Below, piece after piece: positions 1 to 10,672 of a stretch of DNA of 64,000 nt. The DNA lies in the NCBI GenBank assembly GCA_032433595.1, contig JASWJB010000006.1, positions 1 through 64,000 of the forward strand, read 5' to 3'. The notes beneath the pieces are model-generated. The model saw nothing but the letters and a program-made list of their open reading frames with translations. It was not told where the DNA came from and made no database searches. Each line of letters opens with the position of its first letter. Within the stretch, counting starts at the first letter, position 1. The stretch comes from Conoideocrella luteorostrata (lineage: Eukaryota > Ascomycota > Sordariomycetes > Hypocreales > Clavicipitaceae). The position numbers were made by a program, and so were the translations under genes.

Positions 1-1199
1 TTTTCAATATCTTGTTTTTGGTCGCTAAGGCATTAATCTCTTGCGGAATTAATGCTACCTCGATGGCTCAGCTAAACTGTCCCCCGCTTGCTACCTGCAG
101 TCACTGCCTAATGGCATCTGCACGGACCGCTTGGGCGTGGCGGTGTTTGGGGGTAGCTATGCAGCTGCGGTCGCATTTCTCATGACCGGCGGATCGAGGC
201 CCAACTTTCCCGTTAGCCATTTATTGGTTTTATGGTATGAAGTGTGGCCACAGCCTCACCAGTGATGTTTTGGCAGATTACGGGGAAACCCCTTATTGGT
301 AAGCAAGACTGGTTTAGGTTCAAATTTTTCGAGGATGCGAGCTTTTGGGTGTGTCTGAGTATTCGCTATTGTCCTGAATGGTGCGAATCGAGCTCCAATT
401 AGTTGCATGCGCACAAGCCTCGATTGGCTATCATGCATGAGCAGTCCTTTTGAAAGAACATTTGACGGCTAAGTATTCCAACATTAGGCACCATCCAACA
501 GCTGTCCAGACTCTTGATCTGCTGAATTTGCGCCTACGGCTATCCAGTGTGGAGCTTGACGGCACGAATATGCACTAAGTTTAAGTTGCGAGTCCATTAA
601 AATATATTCAGTATTCGACGTGTTTACGGCGTAACGACTTCATGTAAGTATTTATATTGGACCATATCTGTTTCGTGCTTGAGCAATGAAACTTCTAAGG
701 CGAGCTAGCTGGCCCCTGTGATGACAAGTGTAGTGGCGTAGACAGCTGCAAGCACTGCACGAGGCCGCATCTGTTGGTTATTTTGCTTTCGGGGCTTGCC
801 GTCCAGTCACTTTGCAATTCGACTCAACTCAGCAGAAGGCGGCTGTGAAGCTTGCGTGACACGGCAATGTTTCCTGAAATCACGCCTCAAAGCCCTGTTG
901 CCTTAACTTGTGCATGGCGGCATGGGCATGGAGTAATGCAGGCATGACCACACTCCTCGAGAGCGGCGGTAGCCCCTTACTATTAGCTCGATGGTGCTAG
1001 TATGGCCACACAAGCCCCACTGTGACGTTTCGTCATGAGGTGGGCAGTAACTAATTCGTTGTCGACGCCGCTTTCGCCCGTCCTCACGCAAAAGGACGGG
1101 TTGTTGTACTCCGTACTTAAGCATAAGTCAAAACGTCCCACCAAATGCTTCTTGCCTAAGAGAGGATCTCAACTTTACACGGACGGACGCCTAAAAAAA
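1..1199. other. Gene-free upstream flank
   Basis: No reading frame here has a recognisable domain or coding character. The frame of the NLR gene is open from an ATG at 1035, but residues coded by 1035-1199 do not resemble the start of the nucleoside-phosphorylase domain, so I treat this part as leader or promoter. A TACTCCGTA motif lies at 1107-1115. Confidence 0.5.
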
Positions 1200-4100
1200 A
1201 TGATCTCACCGACTCGAGAGTTATGTACTGTTGGATGGATCGCTCCTATGCCGTTGGCACTAGCCCCGGCAGTTGCAATGCTCGAAGAACGCCAAAAAGT
1301 TCCTGCCGGTGACAAAACATACGTGGTTGGACGCATGGATGGACACTTTGTCGTGATGATTGTTTGTCCTCGAACGGGAAATAGTCCCGCTACTACCACC
1401 GTTAATCACATGCGTCAATGGTTTCCAAACATCAAACACGTCCTGGTAGTTGGAATAGCAGGAGGGCAACCCTACTACGGCCCCAGTAAGACGAAGCAAA
1501 TTGTTCTAGGCGACGTTGTTGTCAGTGTCCCTAGAGGACGTGAGGGAGGAGTGGCACACTACGAACGCGGAGCGTACAAAGAAGTGGACCGATTCTCCTC
1601 CAGCGGGCACACACTTCATCCATCGGATGCTCTTCTCACCGCCGTCAATACGCTTCAAGTTGACTATTCACTATCAGAACCCGAGTTCCCAAAGCTTCTG
1701 GCCGAATTACAAGCGAAATTGGTGCCAGATGAGCGAGCAGAGTATACCGACCAAGGCGCTGAGAATGATTTTCTCTTCCCGGATAATTCGCATCATTCGG
1801 ATAGAAATAAGGATTGCGAAGAGCTTTGCGATCTTTCAGTGGCGACGAAACGGGTTGATCGAGGTGCGGTGGCTCAGCGAAAAGAAAACTCGCCCCGCAT
1901 CCATTATGGGAACATTGCATCAGGCAATGCTCTTATCATATCAAGCAAGAAACGGAATGAACTCTATCAAACCCATGAAGCTCTTTGCTTCGATATGGAA
2001 TCTGCAGGAGTGATGGACCATAACCAAGCGCTGGTGATCCGAGGTATCTGCAATTACGCGGATTCGCACAAAAACAAGAGATGGCAGAAATATGCCGCTG
2101 CTACAGCGGCAGCGTACGCAAAGGACGTCCTACTACTTGTACCACCAGCCGAAATAAGCAATAGAGGTGAGCCTGCCCAGAATACGTAGATGAAACTTTA
2201 AGCCGCGCTGTACCTTAAACTAAGTCCCAAAGTCGTTGACAGGTGTCATCTTCTTGTCCCATTTGGACGGAACGAGAGCTTCGTTAGAAGGGAAGCCGTT
2301 CTATCAGAGCTTCTGGAAAGAATCTGGCCTGGCACAAATAATGACAATTGTCAGAGAACCGCCGTCGTAGGCCTCGGGGGGGTCGGCAAGACGCAAATCG
2401 CGATAGAGGCCGTCTACCGTGTTTATGAAGAGCACCCCGATTGCTCCATTTTCTGGGTTCCGGCCGTAGACGCAAACACCTTTGAAAACGCCTACCGCGA
2501 TATCGGCAAACAGATGAAGATTGTGGGTATTGACGAAGACAAAGCTGACGTTAAGCGGCTTGTTAAAACCGCTCTAAGCGACGAAAACAACGGCAGCTGG
2601 CTCCTGGTTATTGATAATGCCGATGATATGACCTTGTTTTTTGGCGTTACTAGTCTATCAGACTATCTGCCATTCAGTCGAAAAGGCTCGATCCTGTTTA
2701 CAACGCGGAATCACCAGGCGACCGTAAGGCTTATCGTCCCTAAGAGCGGCATTATCCCCATACGAAAAATGGACAGATGCGAAGCCCTCAGTCTGCTACA
2801 GAAAGGGTTGAACCAAAGCCAGATCAGCGACAACGAAAGCAACGACAGGTTACTTGATTTTCTAGAACACCTGCCGCTAGCAATCAGACAGGCATCCGCA
2901 TACATGGACAAGAACCAGATATTAACTTCAGAGTACCTCGACCTTTGTGAGTCTAAGCGCGAGGACATGATCGATCTTCTAGGTAGAGATTTTGAGGACC
3001 CACATCGATACAAGGAGACTCCAAATCCAGTGGCTACAACATGGGTTATTTCATTTCAAAATATCTCAAAGCATAATCCGCTGGCGGCGGAATACCTGAA
3101 GTTCATGAGTCTTCTGGCGGAGAAAGACATCCCAAAGTCTCTTTTACCAACGGCTAGGAAAATAAAAGCCTTGGAGGCAATCGGCACCCTGAAGGCATAT
3201 GCATTTATTACTGAACGTGAAGGACGAGATTCATTTGACCTACACCGACTCGTGCGTCTAGCGATGCAAAACTGGCTAGAGTATAAGGGACTAAAGAACC
3301 ATGTATTATCTGCGATACAGCATCTTGATCAAGCATTTCCGTTTCCAAAGCACGAGAATAAGGATATTTGGATAAAATATCTACCACACGCACAGGCCGT
3401 GCTAGAGTTTCGGGAACACCTCGAAGGTTGGAAGGCAGACGCTAGCCTTTTGTATAATATAGCCAACAGCTATTCTTTACTAGGACAATATCAGAAGGCA
3501 GAGCAGATGTATCGGCAGACACTCCAGCTAGAGGAGAAGGTGCTAGGCAAAGAGCATCCAGACATACTTACCAGCATAAATAACCTCGCAGATATACTCT
3601 CGAGTCTAGGGAAGTATAAGGAGGCTGAGCAAATGCATCGGCAGACACTCCAGCTTATTGAGAAGGTGCTAGGCAAAGAGCATCCAAACACACTTACTAG
3701 CATGAATAACCTCGCAGGTGTGCTCTCGAGTCTAGGGAAATATGAGGAGGCCGAGCAAATGGATCGGCAGACACTCCAGCTTCGTGAGAAGGTGCTAGGC
3801 AAAGAGCATCCAGACACACTAGGCAGCATGAACAACCTCGCATATGTGCTCTCGAGTCTAGGGAAGTATGAGGAGGCCGAGCAAATGCATTGGCAGACAA
3901 CCCAGCTTATTGAGAAGGTGCTAGGCAAAGAGCATCCAAACACACTTGGCAGCATGAACAACCTCGCACGTGTGCTCTCGAGTCTAGGGAAGTATAAGGA
4001 GGCCGAGCAAATGGATCGGCAGACACTCCAGCTTCGTGAGAAGGTGCTAGGCAAAGAGCATCCAGACACACTAGGCAGCATAAACAACCTCGCATATGTG

Positions 4101-4409
4101 CTCTCGAGTTTAGGGAAGTATGAGGAGGCCGAGCAAATGCATTGGCAGACAACCCAGCTTATTGAGAAGGTGCTAGGCAAAGAGCATCCAAACACACTTG
4201 GCAGCATGAACAACCTCGCACGTGTGCTCTCGAGTCTAGGGAAGTATAGGGAGGCCGAGCAAATGCATCGGCAGACACTCCAGCTTCGTGAGAAGGTGCT
4301 AGGCAAAGAGCATCCAGACACACTTGCTAGCATGAATAACCTCGCAGGTGTGCTCTCGAGTCTAGGGAAATATGAGGAGGCCGAGCAAATGGATCGGCAG
4401 ACACTCTAG
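1200..4409 (+). CDS. NLR-like protein: nucleoside phosphorylase domain, NB-ARC ATPase, TPR array
   Basis: A three-part STAND/NLR protein. The PNP_UDP domain runs from the ATG at 1200 (CTVGWIAPMPLALAPAVAML) through VVGIAGG, FDMESAGVM and GICNYADSHKNK. NB-ARC follows with P-loop GLGGVGKTQ (about 2373-2399), Walker B LLVIDNADD, the TTRN sensor, LEHLPLAIRQ and a winged-helix HRLVRLAM motif. The C-terminus is a kinesin-light-chain-type TPR array. An in-frame intron near 2186-2242 (GTAGAT...ACAG) or 2167-2232 (GTGAGC...AAAG) joins the PNP exon to CHLLVPFGRNESF. ATG 1200 is preferred over 1035 because family homology starts there. In known family members the PNP domain is an effector that attacks nucleosides or nucleotides once NB-ARC is triggered through the repeats; that role is inferred here. 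Oddities: the expected catalytic Asp is Asn (2052-2054), and the frame ends at a TAG (4407-4409) inside the repeat array, although it stays open to 4496 beyond it. Confidence 0.85.
3528..4409 (+). repeat. Seven tandem 126-bp TPR units
   Basis: Seven units of 42 codons share the core EKVLGKEHPxTLxSxNNLAxVLSSLGKY. Units 3-4 and 5-6 form a near-perfect 252-bp double unit (an LREK-type unit followed by an LIEK-type unit), which indicates recent duplication. A shorter terminal unit follows to 4496 (LREKVLGKDHPNTRRS) but lies behind the stop codon. Differences between units concentrate at few codons, for example MHRQ, MDRQ or MHWQ and the residue after NNLA (D, G, Y or R). Confidence 0.92.
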
Positions 4410-4496
4410 CTTCGTGAGAAGGTGCTAGGTAAGGACCATCCTAATACGCGACGAAGTCAGAGGAATCTTGATAAATACATGAGAATAAAGAGATAG

Positions 4497-7374
4497 AAAG
4501 GAGTCGCAGCGTAAATTAAGCATCTTCTATCCCCTCAGAGCAAAAGTAACGTAGGTGTGTATATCCAACGCGCTAGACAGCGTGTCACGCTGCCGCCAGT
4601 CTCGATTGTGCAGGCATAGTGTGCAATGCCCGCCGAACACAGAAAAGCGGCAATTTAGAAGTAGCTTCATGTACCCGTGTAATCAGTAGAAGAAGTTAAT
4701 CACAACCCTCGGCGTGATTCAGTTGCCTTCGGAAAATACGCACGTTAGCCTTAGCACGCACTCCGACAACAAGGAACTAGCCAGGCGCTCACTTAACTTG
4801 CAGCACCTGTAAGAATCGATGCATTTTTGGGAAACTTGTGCACAAAGTGCCCTCCAAGTATTGTCCTATAAGTCCTTAAATTTAATTGGCTTAACGTCCA
4901 ACACAATGAGTCGCTTCACTACGTGCTGGAGCCATGGACAAAACAGAAGAGAGCACGATTGCGACACGCGGTACCTGGCCAATTCTTTTACCAATGTGGG
5001 GAGGTTCTTGGTTCTGGGGAATAAATAAGTCTCTGTGGCTCTAGTTAGACGTGTACTTGTACTTTTTATCTGTTGAAGTTATTGTAGTTATGAAACCTTG
5101 ATAGTCTTTGGGTCACAGCGCGGATGCCATGGAGAGGCGAGGTAGACGAAGACTGCTAACAGTCTTGCCTTTCTGATAATCACTGGCATGGGTTCTGTTG
5201 CCAAGCGGTGGTTGAAGGAAGCACAGACCGCGTACAAGCCGACGGAAATTGAGAATCTGGTAACGGTATATAATTTGACCGTCCGCTATCTACCTCAATG
5301 TGCGCCTCTTCGTGCCCACGCAGCCAAACTTAGTCTGTTCCGTCTCCCATGCGACGTACCCAAATTTTCTAATAACCAAGTGTTTCGCTTCTTCGATTGC
5401 CTGTTCCCCACGCAATTGGTCGCACGGCAGGAAGATAGGCGCCCAAAACACTTCCACTTCAATTGACCCGTAGGGCGCTCGACGTGCTTCTCCCAGTTGC
5501 ATGTGTTCGTATCCCTGAAGAAGTACTAGCTGGCGCATGTTTCGTACGCAAAGAGGTACGTGAAGCGCCCTTCTTCTGGCGCTGGTTCTTACGCTTCGAG
5601 ATTCCTCGTTTCTGTTCATGGGCAACGCTCACAAGCCGGTGCGGGATAGCTTGATGGCAAGATTCTGGTGATTGACGTGGAGATTCGTCGTCTATAAATC
5701 GGCTGTAAGTCCGACGAAGGAGGCACCCAGGCGTGGGCTTTATCTTACCTTTAACTGGTGAGCCCTCGCGTTTCATGCGGTACCCTCTGTCTATTGACAG
5801 GCTCTTCATACTTGGAAAAGAGAGCCTAAAGACGGTCAGCGTCCGGAGGTGTTGGTACAGGAGCTCTTTTAGGATCCTCCTGCCTAGCCGCCAGTTGCAT
5901 CATGGTGCAGAAGGTTAAGAATCCCAAATCGATGTTAAGCTTCTCACGAGTAGGTTTTAAGGAGATTTTGCCAGAGTCGACGAAGGAATTCCAGTCGTCA
6001 TCATTAATGCCGTCGCAGCTACTCATGCTGCTCGGTGAAGATGCAATTGTAATAACGGAGTCCAAAGATGATCCAGGCGACAAAGTGGAGTAATATTGAG
6101 TCCTGAGCATTGGACTCGTTTGTGTGAATATAATTCCGTCCATTGTGCAATGAGGTCGACAATATAGGGAAGACAAAAATGTGCATGTTAACCAGACGAT
6201 TCGAGTCGTTTATGACGGACTCGTGCAGCCTTTATATAGGCGGAACCTAGCACTTCAACCACAGCGTCAACCGATCGAGGGCGCAAACACTGTCGCGCAA
6301 AAATAGCGTAGCCAGGGGCCACTTTTTGCAGCAGGAATGCCCCCGTCCACTGCCCTTGGCAATGAGATCACCCATATATCTCCAATCCCCGTACTCCCTA
6401 AACGTGCAAGATGTCGATCGACTCAACACGAGCCCCGGCACATCCCGCAGTGGGTTCATTCAGCCTGATATGGAGGGATGGCTCCAGTCGGGATTGTGAA
6501 TTGAGTGTTCTTCGGCCGAAGTCGTTATAGGTCGTTGACGCGATCCACCGTTCCCCGCTGATGTACAGGGTATGATCAGTTTGACTTAATTTAAATAGGC
6601 TGCTACATAACTAACGTCTGGCTGAGTCTATGAGAGCCTTCTACAGCTACGCTGGTATGCCAGGAAAGCTAACTACACGTACCCTGCGCCTACCATAAGT
6701 CTCACGAATTGGCCCTTATGTTGTCCTCACTGAGGAAGAGTAGATTTATACGGAGTAGTCTGTTTCGCTTTCCTGCTTAGTTTTGTGGATAGTTCAGTCG
6801 GACGGGCGGCGGTTCCCAAACGGGAGACTACTGACTGGCTGAAAGGCGCGGCATAATGGCCGCAGCTGGATGCGTTGGCACGGAATCGAGGTCCAATACA
6901 CTACACTTCGGCTTCTGGAGGCGGGTAACAACTCTGGCTTAATCCAATTGTCCTACTAATCTCTAGTGCCCGAAAATGAACCTGAGAAAAATTGGGGTAG
7001 CGGTCTTTTTCTTTAATTTTTCTCCTCGCTTTACATTAATCGGCACAGCACCTGACGCTCTGGGCTGGATCATGACCAGGGCGGCCCACCCCGACCAGCG
7101 CCGAGCCATAGGAGGGAAAGACACTAAATTCAGCACCGCCCGGCTACGAACAGTCTACAAACGTAGGGCCATCATATTTGCTGCTGGGATTTCGATTACT
7201 ATCAACATATGGGGCTCAGTAGTAAGTAATACAACACAGTAGATGCTGGGTATACCCTGCCAGGGGACGTTGACTGACTTTCCAATGTTTCTATTTTATT
7301 ACAATAAACCTATAAAAAAATTCTAAATACTCTTCGATCTCTAGTCTTTGCCGTATACATTCCTTTGCCCACTC
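4497..7374. other. Gene-free region, about 2.9 kb
   Basis: Several open frames of 60-116 codons exist on both strands, but none shows a domain, consistent splice sites or coding-like composition, and many overlap one another. A TACTCCGTA-type motif (reverse orientation) is at 6749-6757. I see no tRNA, and no repeat shared with the rest of the window. It may be an old degraded insertion, but the sequence alone does not show that. Confidence 0.45.
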
Positions 7375-9966
7375 TTAGCGACGATTCGACCGCGTGGCTT
7401 CATAGTGCCCTCGTCCTGCCTCTTCGACGCCGCCTACCTTGTAAGGTCTAGGCGGTGGAGGTGGTGCATGAGCCGGTCCTTGGTCCTGATCTCGCGATGT
7501 GGCATAGTACTGCTGTTGGTCCCAGCTCTGACCGGGTTGATGGCCGAATGTGCCGCTAGCGGTTTGATACGATTCCTGCGCAGCGGGTGCTCTGGTTCGA
7601 GCATCAGCAGTGGCTGCTGGACGGGAATAACGCTCCTCTTGGACGGATCGGCGGAAATCCTGCGATTGTCTAGCCTGTTGATGTTGTTGTTGTTGTTGTT
7701 GTTGCTGCTGCGGCTGCTGCAGCTGTTGCTGCTCTTGCTGCTGTTGCATTGGCACACGACGCACAGAAGCCTGCCGCTTGATTTGCTCCTCATCATCACT
7801 GGCCCCATCGTCTTCTGTCTCGTCTTCGTAGGACCTCAAGTCACTTCTCATGGCGAGACTGGCGCAGATATTTCTAGCTTCTTCGATGGCCTTCTTCTGT
7901 GCCTTGAGAGCGATTCTCCTCTCACGAGTCTCCTTGTTCTCTGCAGAGATAGACTCGATTGTGGCGTCTGCCATTCTCAAAATTTCAATGGGATTGAAGA
8001 GGCGCAGCATGCCTAGAAGCAAGTGCCGCTCAACAACCTGCGTGATCACGTTTCTGGTAAAGATTCTCGCCGTCAGGTCATAGTAAATGAGCATCTTCTC
8101 CAGGACTTCCTCCGCTTCAGTGTACGTTCCCCCATTCTCTGTGGACTCAGCACGCCATTTGCGAAGACGATCCTCATACTCGGGATCATATGGCTGTACT
8201 TCGAGTTCCATATCATCGGTTAGGCGGGTGAGTTCCTTTTCGGCGTCTTCCATGAGATCCTTCATCTTCACTTCCAGGAAGTGATAGCGAAGAGGATCCC
8301 GCATGCGAGTCGGCCAAACATAGTCAATCACTCCTGAAAGGAACTCATTACAGATGACCCCCAGATTGTCCTTGTACTCCAGGGCAAGAACTGGCCAGTT
8401 TCGAGAGTAGTCTTGAAACAAGATGTACGGAGCTCGGGGATTCGAATCTAGAGGCAACTCGTTACCACGAATCTGTCGCAGCAGTGGCTCAACTTCGCGT
8501 TGCGCGAAATCCTTCTTCGACTGATCACCAACTACACCAGCGGCGGGTAGTTGCTGTCCAGTGGCAGTGGCGGTTGAGGCAGCAAAGTTGACTTTCCTCC
8601 CCTGTTGCCTGAACAACCTCGAGAACCGTTCGCTCTCCTCGCGAGCACGGGCACGTAGTTTCTGGGGCGGGGTGCCCTTTGGGCTGGATTGTCTAGCGAA
8701 GAATTTCTCGCCAAATGGATTCTTGTAATTGCCGTTCACGGCTGGTGTGACGAGGTTATTCGACGCGGTGAACAACTCGCCCATCTCGAAACGCATCTCC
8801 TCGATGGTGTCCTTTGCGTTGCCCATGGCCTTGAGCTGGCCGTCACATCGCTCCAGGGCCTGTTGAATCTGCCTTCGGAGAGATTTCACATGCTTGCCGA
8901 TGTGCTTCTGAAGCTGGCTGCTCAGCTTTGAGCGCAGAGCTGCAATTCCCCACATTTGAGGCGGGAGGGCAGACCAGCGTCCTCGTGTGAAGAACTCAGC
9001 CTCTTTGCGGGCGCGATCTTCAGGACTAAACAGCTGTTCACCGGGGCCTGGGTTGAGAAGAACATACCAACCCAGTTTGAAATGGTTTTCCAGGTCTTTG
9101 TTCATGACAAGTTCGATGAACTTGTCTTCGAGGCCAATCCGCTCCGTCATGTCAGGCTTGGTGAGCACGCCGATTGTTCTCGAACCTTTGGGGTCGAACT
9201 GGCGAGCCTTTGTCAAAATAGGAGCCTGAACATAATCGTTGTTTCCACCAATAACTGCAAGGATAATAGTTCGCGAGCTTTTCATATATCGGTCCGAAAG
9301 GGCTTCGATGGTCTGAATGTCGTCAACGTTTTGATCTCGGTTGGCGACTCGCACGAGGCCGGGTAAATCCACCAGGGTAAGCAGTGGCATAGTCGGACCG
9401 CTTTTCTCGACGACGAGAATATCGCGGGCGGCAAAACGGCCTGGCTTGTCGCGCGGAGCTATCAAATCGGTGGCCTGGCGCATCATGCCCTCAAAGGACA
9501 TGTCGCCGGTGATGTTCCCGCCATAGCGCAGCAGATTGGTTTGCTCCTCGTACGGACGGTTCTTGTCGGGGATGATGGACACCTTCAGGCTGGATTCTTT
9601 ACTTCGTCGAAGCCGGATTTCTGTAGCGAAGCGTGTGCAGGCACCAGCTTCTCTGGGAAACGGGGTACCAGAAATCGCTTCCAAGACGGAGCTCTTGCCA
9701 GCGGACTGGTCACCTACGACGACAATCTGGGGGAGCTTGACATTGTCGAGCTGTGCAAATTGCAGCTTATCAATCAGGTCAAGAAGTCCGCGCTGTTCGT
9801 TAGCCAAGCCTTGGGTATCGAGGGACGACTCGATAGAATGAGGCATTTCGTGCCTGTTTCTCGAATACGGGGCAGCGTTGGTATTGTGGTTGGTGCTGTT
9901 GGTGGATGACGGAGTGGGATGTCTGGAGGAATCGGTGGAGGAAGAGTCCTTAAGCGACGATACCAT
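7375..9966 (-). CDS. Mx-like dynamin-family GTPase with Gln-rich tail
   Basis: An uninterrupted 863-codon frame. The dynamin GTPase domain occupies about residues 60-360: G1 GDQSAGKSS (about 85-93), switch region with ACTRFATEI, G3 DLPG, and G4 TKPD. A middle/stalk region follows, then a GED-like segment (about residues 640-730) and a low-complexity tail rich in Gln, Pro and Tyr. No PH domain is visible, so it looks like the fungal Mx-like group rather than Dnm1 or Vps1. Such proteins assemble on membranes or as rings and hydrolyse GTP; the cargo is unknown. It lies 706 bp downstream of, and on the same strand as, a HET-domain gene. The first ATG is favoured because the N-terminus is the usual disordered Ser/Thr-rich leader before the GTPase domain. 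Confidence 0.88.
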   Translation of the reverse strand: MVSSLKDSSSTDSSRHPTPSSTNSTNHNTNAAPYSRNRHEMPHSIESSLDTQGLANEQRGLLDLIDKLQFAQLDNVKLPQIVVVGDQSAGKSSVLEAISGTPFPREAGACTRFATEIRLRRSKESSLKVSIIPDKNRPYEEQTNLLRYGGNITGDMSFEGMMRQATDLIAPRDKPGRFAARDILVVEKSGPTMPLLTLVDLPGLVRVANRDQNVDDIQTIEALSDRYMKSSRTIILAVIGGNNDYVQAPILTKARQFDPKGSRTIGVLTKPDMTERIGLEDKFIELVMNKDLENHFKLGWYVLLNPGPGEQLFSPEDRARKEAEFFTRGRWSALPPQMWGIAALRSKLSSQLQKHIGKHVKSLRRQIQQALERCDGQLKAMGNAKDTIEEMRFEMGELFTASNNLVTPAVNGNYKNPFGEKFFARQSSPKGTPPQKLRARAREESERFSRLFRQQGRKVNFAASTATATGQQLPAAGVVGDQSKKDFAQREVEPLLRQIRGNELPLDSNPRAPYILFQDYSRNWPVLALEYKDNLGVICNEFLSGVIDYVWPTRMRDPLRYHFLEVKMKDLMEDAEKELTRLTDDMELEVQPYDPEYEDRLRKWRAESTENGGTYTEAEEVLEKMLIYYDLTARIFTRNVITQVVERHLLLGMLRLFNPIEILRMADATIESISAENKETRERRIALKAQKKAIEEARNICASLAMRSDLRSYEDETEDDGASDDEEQIKRQASVRRVPMQQQQEQQQLQQPQQQQQQQQQHQQARQSQDFRRSVQEERYSRPAATADARTRAPAAQESYQTASGTFGHQPGQSWDQQQYYATSRDQDQGPAHAPPPPPRPYKVGGVEEAGRGHYEATRSNRR
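7678..7745 (-). repeat. CAA/CAG microsatellite coding poly-Gln
   Basis: A run of TTG and CTG triplets on the plus strand encodes a Gln tract in the tail of the Mx-like GTPase (MQQQQEQQQLQQPQQQ followed by nine or more Gln). The pure TTG part (about 7681-7701) is the likeliest to vary in length. Confidence 0.9.
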
Positions 9967-10672
9967 GCTGAGTTGATGAGAACAAAGGACCCCAGGACAA
10001 CGAGTGCACAGGGGAATATATTTGCAGGGTCACTAGCTCACGTCATAGGCGCACAAATGCCGACGTCAGCCCTCTTTTATATGCATGGCACGGGTCAAGC
10101 TGCTACCTGGATCTGTCTGTTTCATTTGGCTGCCTCGTGGTCAACTTACGCGGCGGGCCACGACTGCGCCGGGTGTGGCTGGCTGTGCCAAAAAGGTTGC
10201 AACTGCCTACAGCATGAATTTGCCACACAATAAGATGAGCTACGAGATGCACGGGCTTGCTACCCGAAGCTAACGCCGCTGCCTTGGGTTGCCTTGGCTT
10301 CTGAAAGGCTGCACTGGTGCAAAGGTGGGATCGCATGGCATGGATAGCTTGTTTACTGGATCTTCGGGCTTTATTGTTTTGCCACTGATGCTGGTGGTCT
10401 TGTCGGATGATCAGATGCAGAAAGCGTCATCTTCATGCCCAGCTCAACCCAGACCCATATTAAAATTCCCAAATAGGTCAAGAACAATATGTAATGTGGA
10501 ACTGTGGCGCAGTCAGTGTGGCTATGCTCTTTTCAAAGTAGCAAGCAGTTAGACGTGTGGCTTGCGTCTAAAAATGACAAAGAAATATTCTGCTACACCG
10601 CAGGAATTACTGTTTATTTGCACGATCCAACACATTATCTAGACCACTGCGATGGAATAGCCAGCCAAGTAG

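Noticed and set aside
3491..4333. 280-codon frame antisense to the TPR array
   Set aside because: Same cause: repetition of one stop-free 126-bp unit. The plus-strand frame carries the real TPR motif.
3528..4409. CRISPR-like array
   Set aside because: Periodicity is 126 bp without spacer structure, and it codes TPR units in a eukaryotic gene.
5290..5809. Two overlapping minus-strand frames (111 and 116 codons)
   Set aside because: Arg/Ser-rich random composition, no motif, and both strands are equally open.
10497..10560. tRNA-like segment (tgtggcgcagt...)
   Set aside because: The words resemble a D-arm, but I could not fold a cloverleaf or find a proper T-arm.
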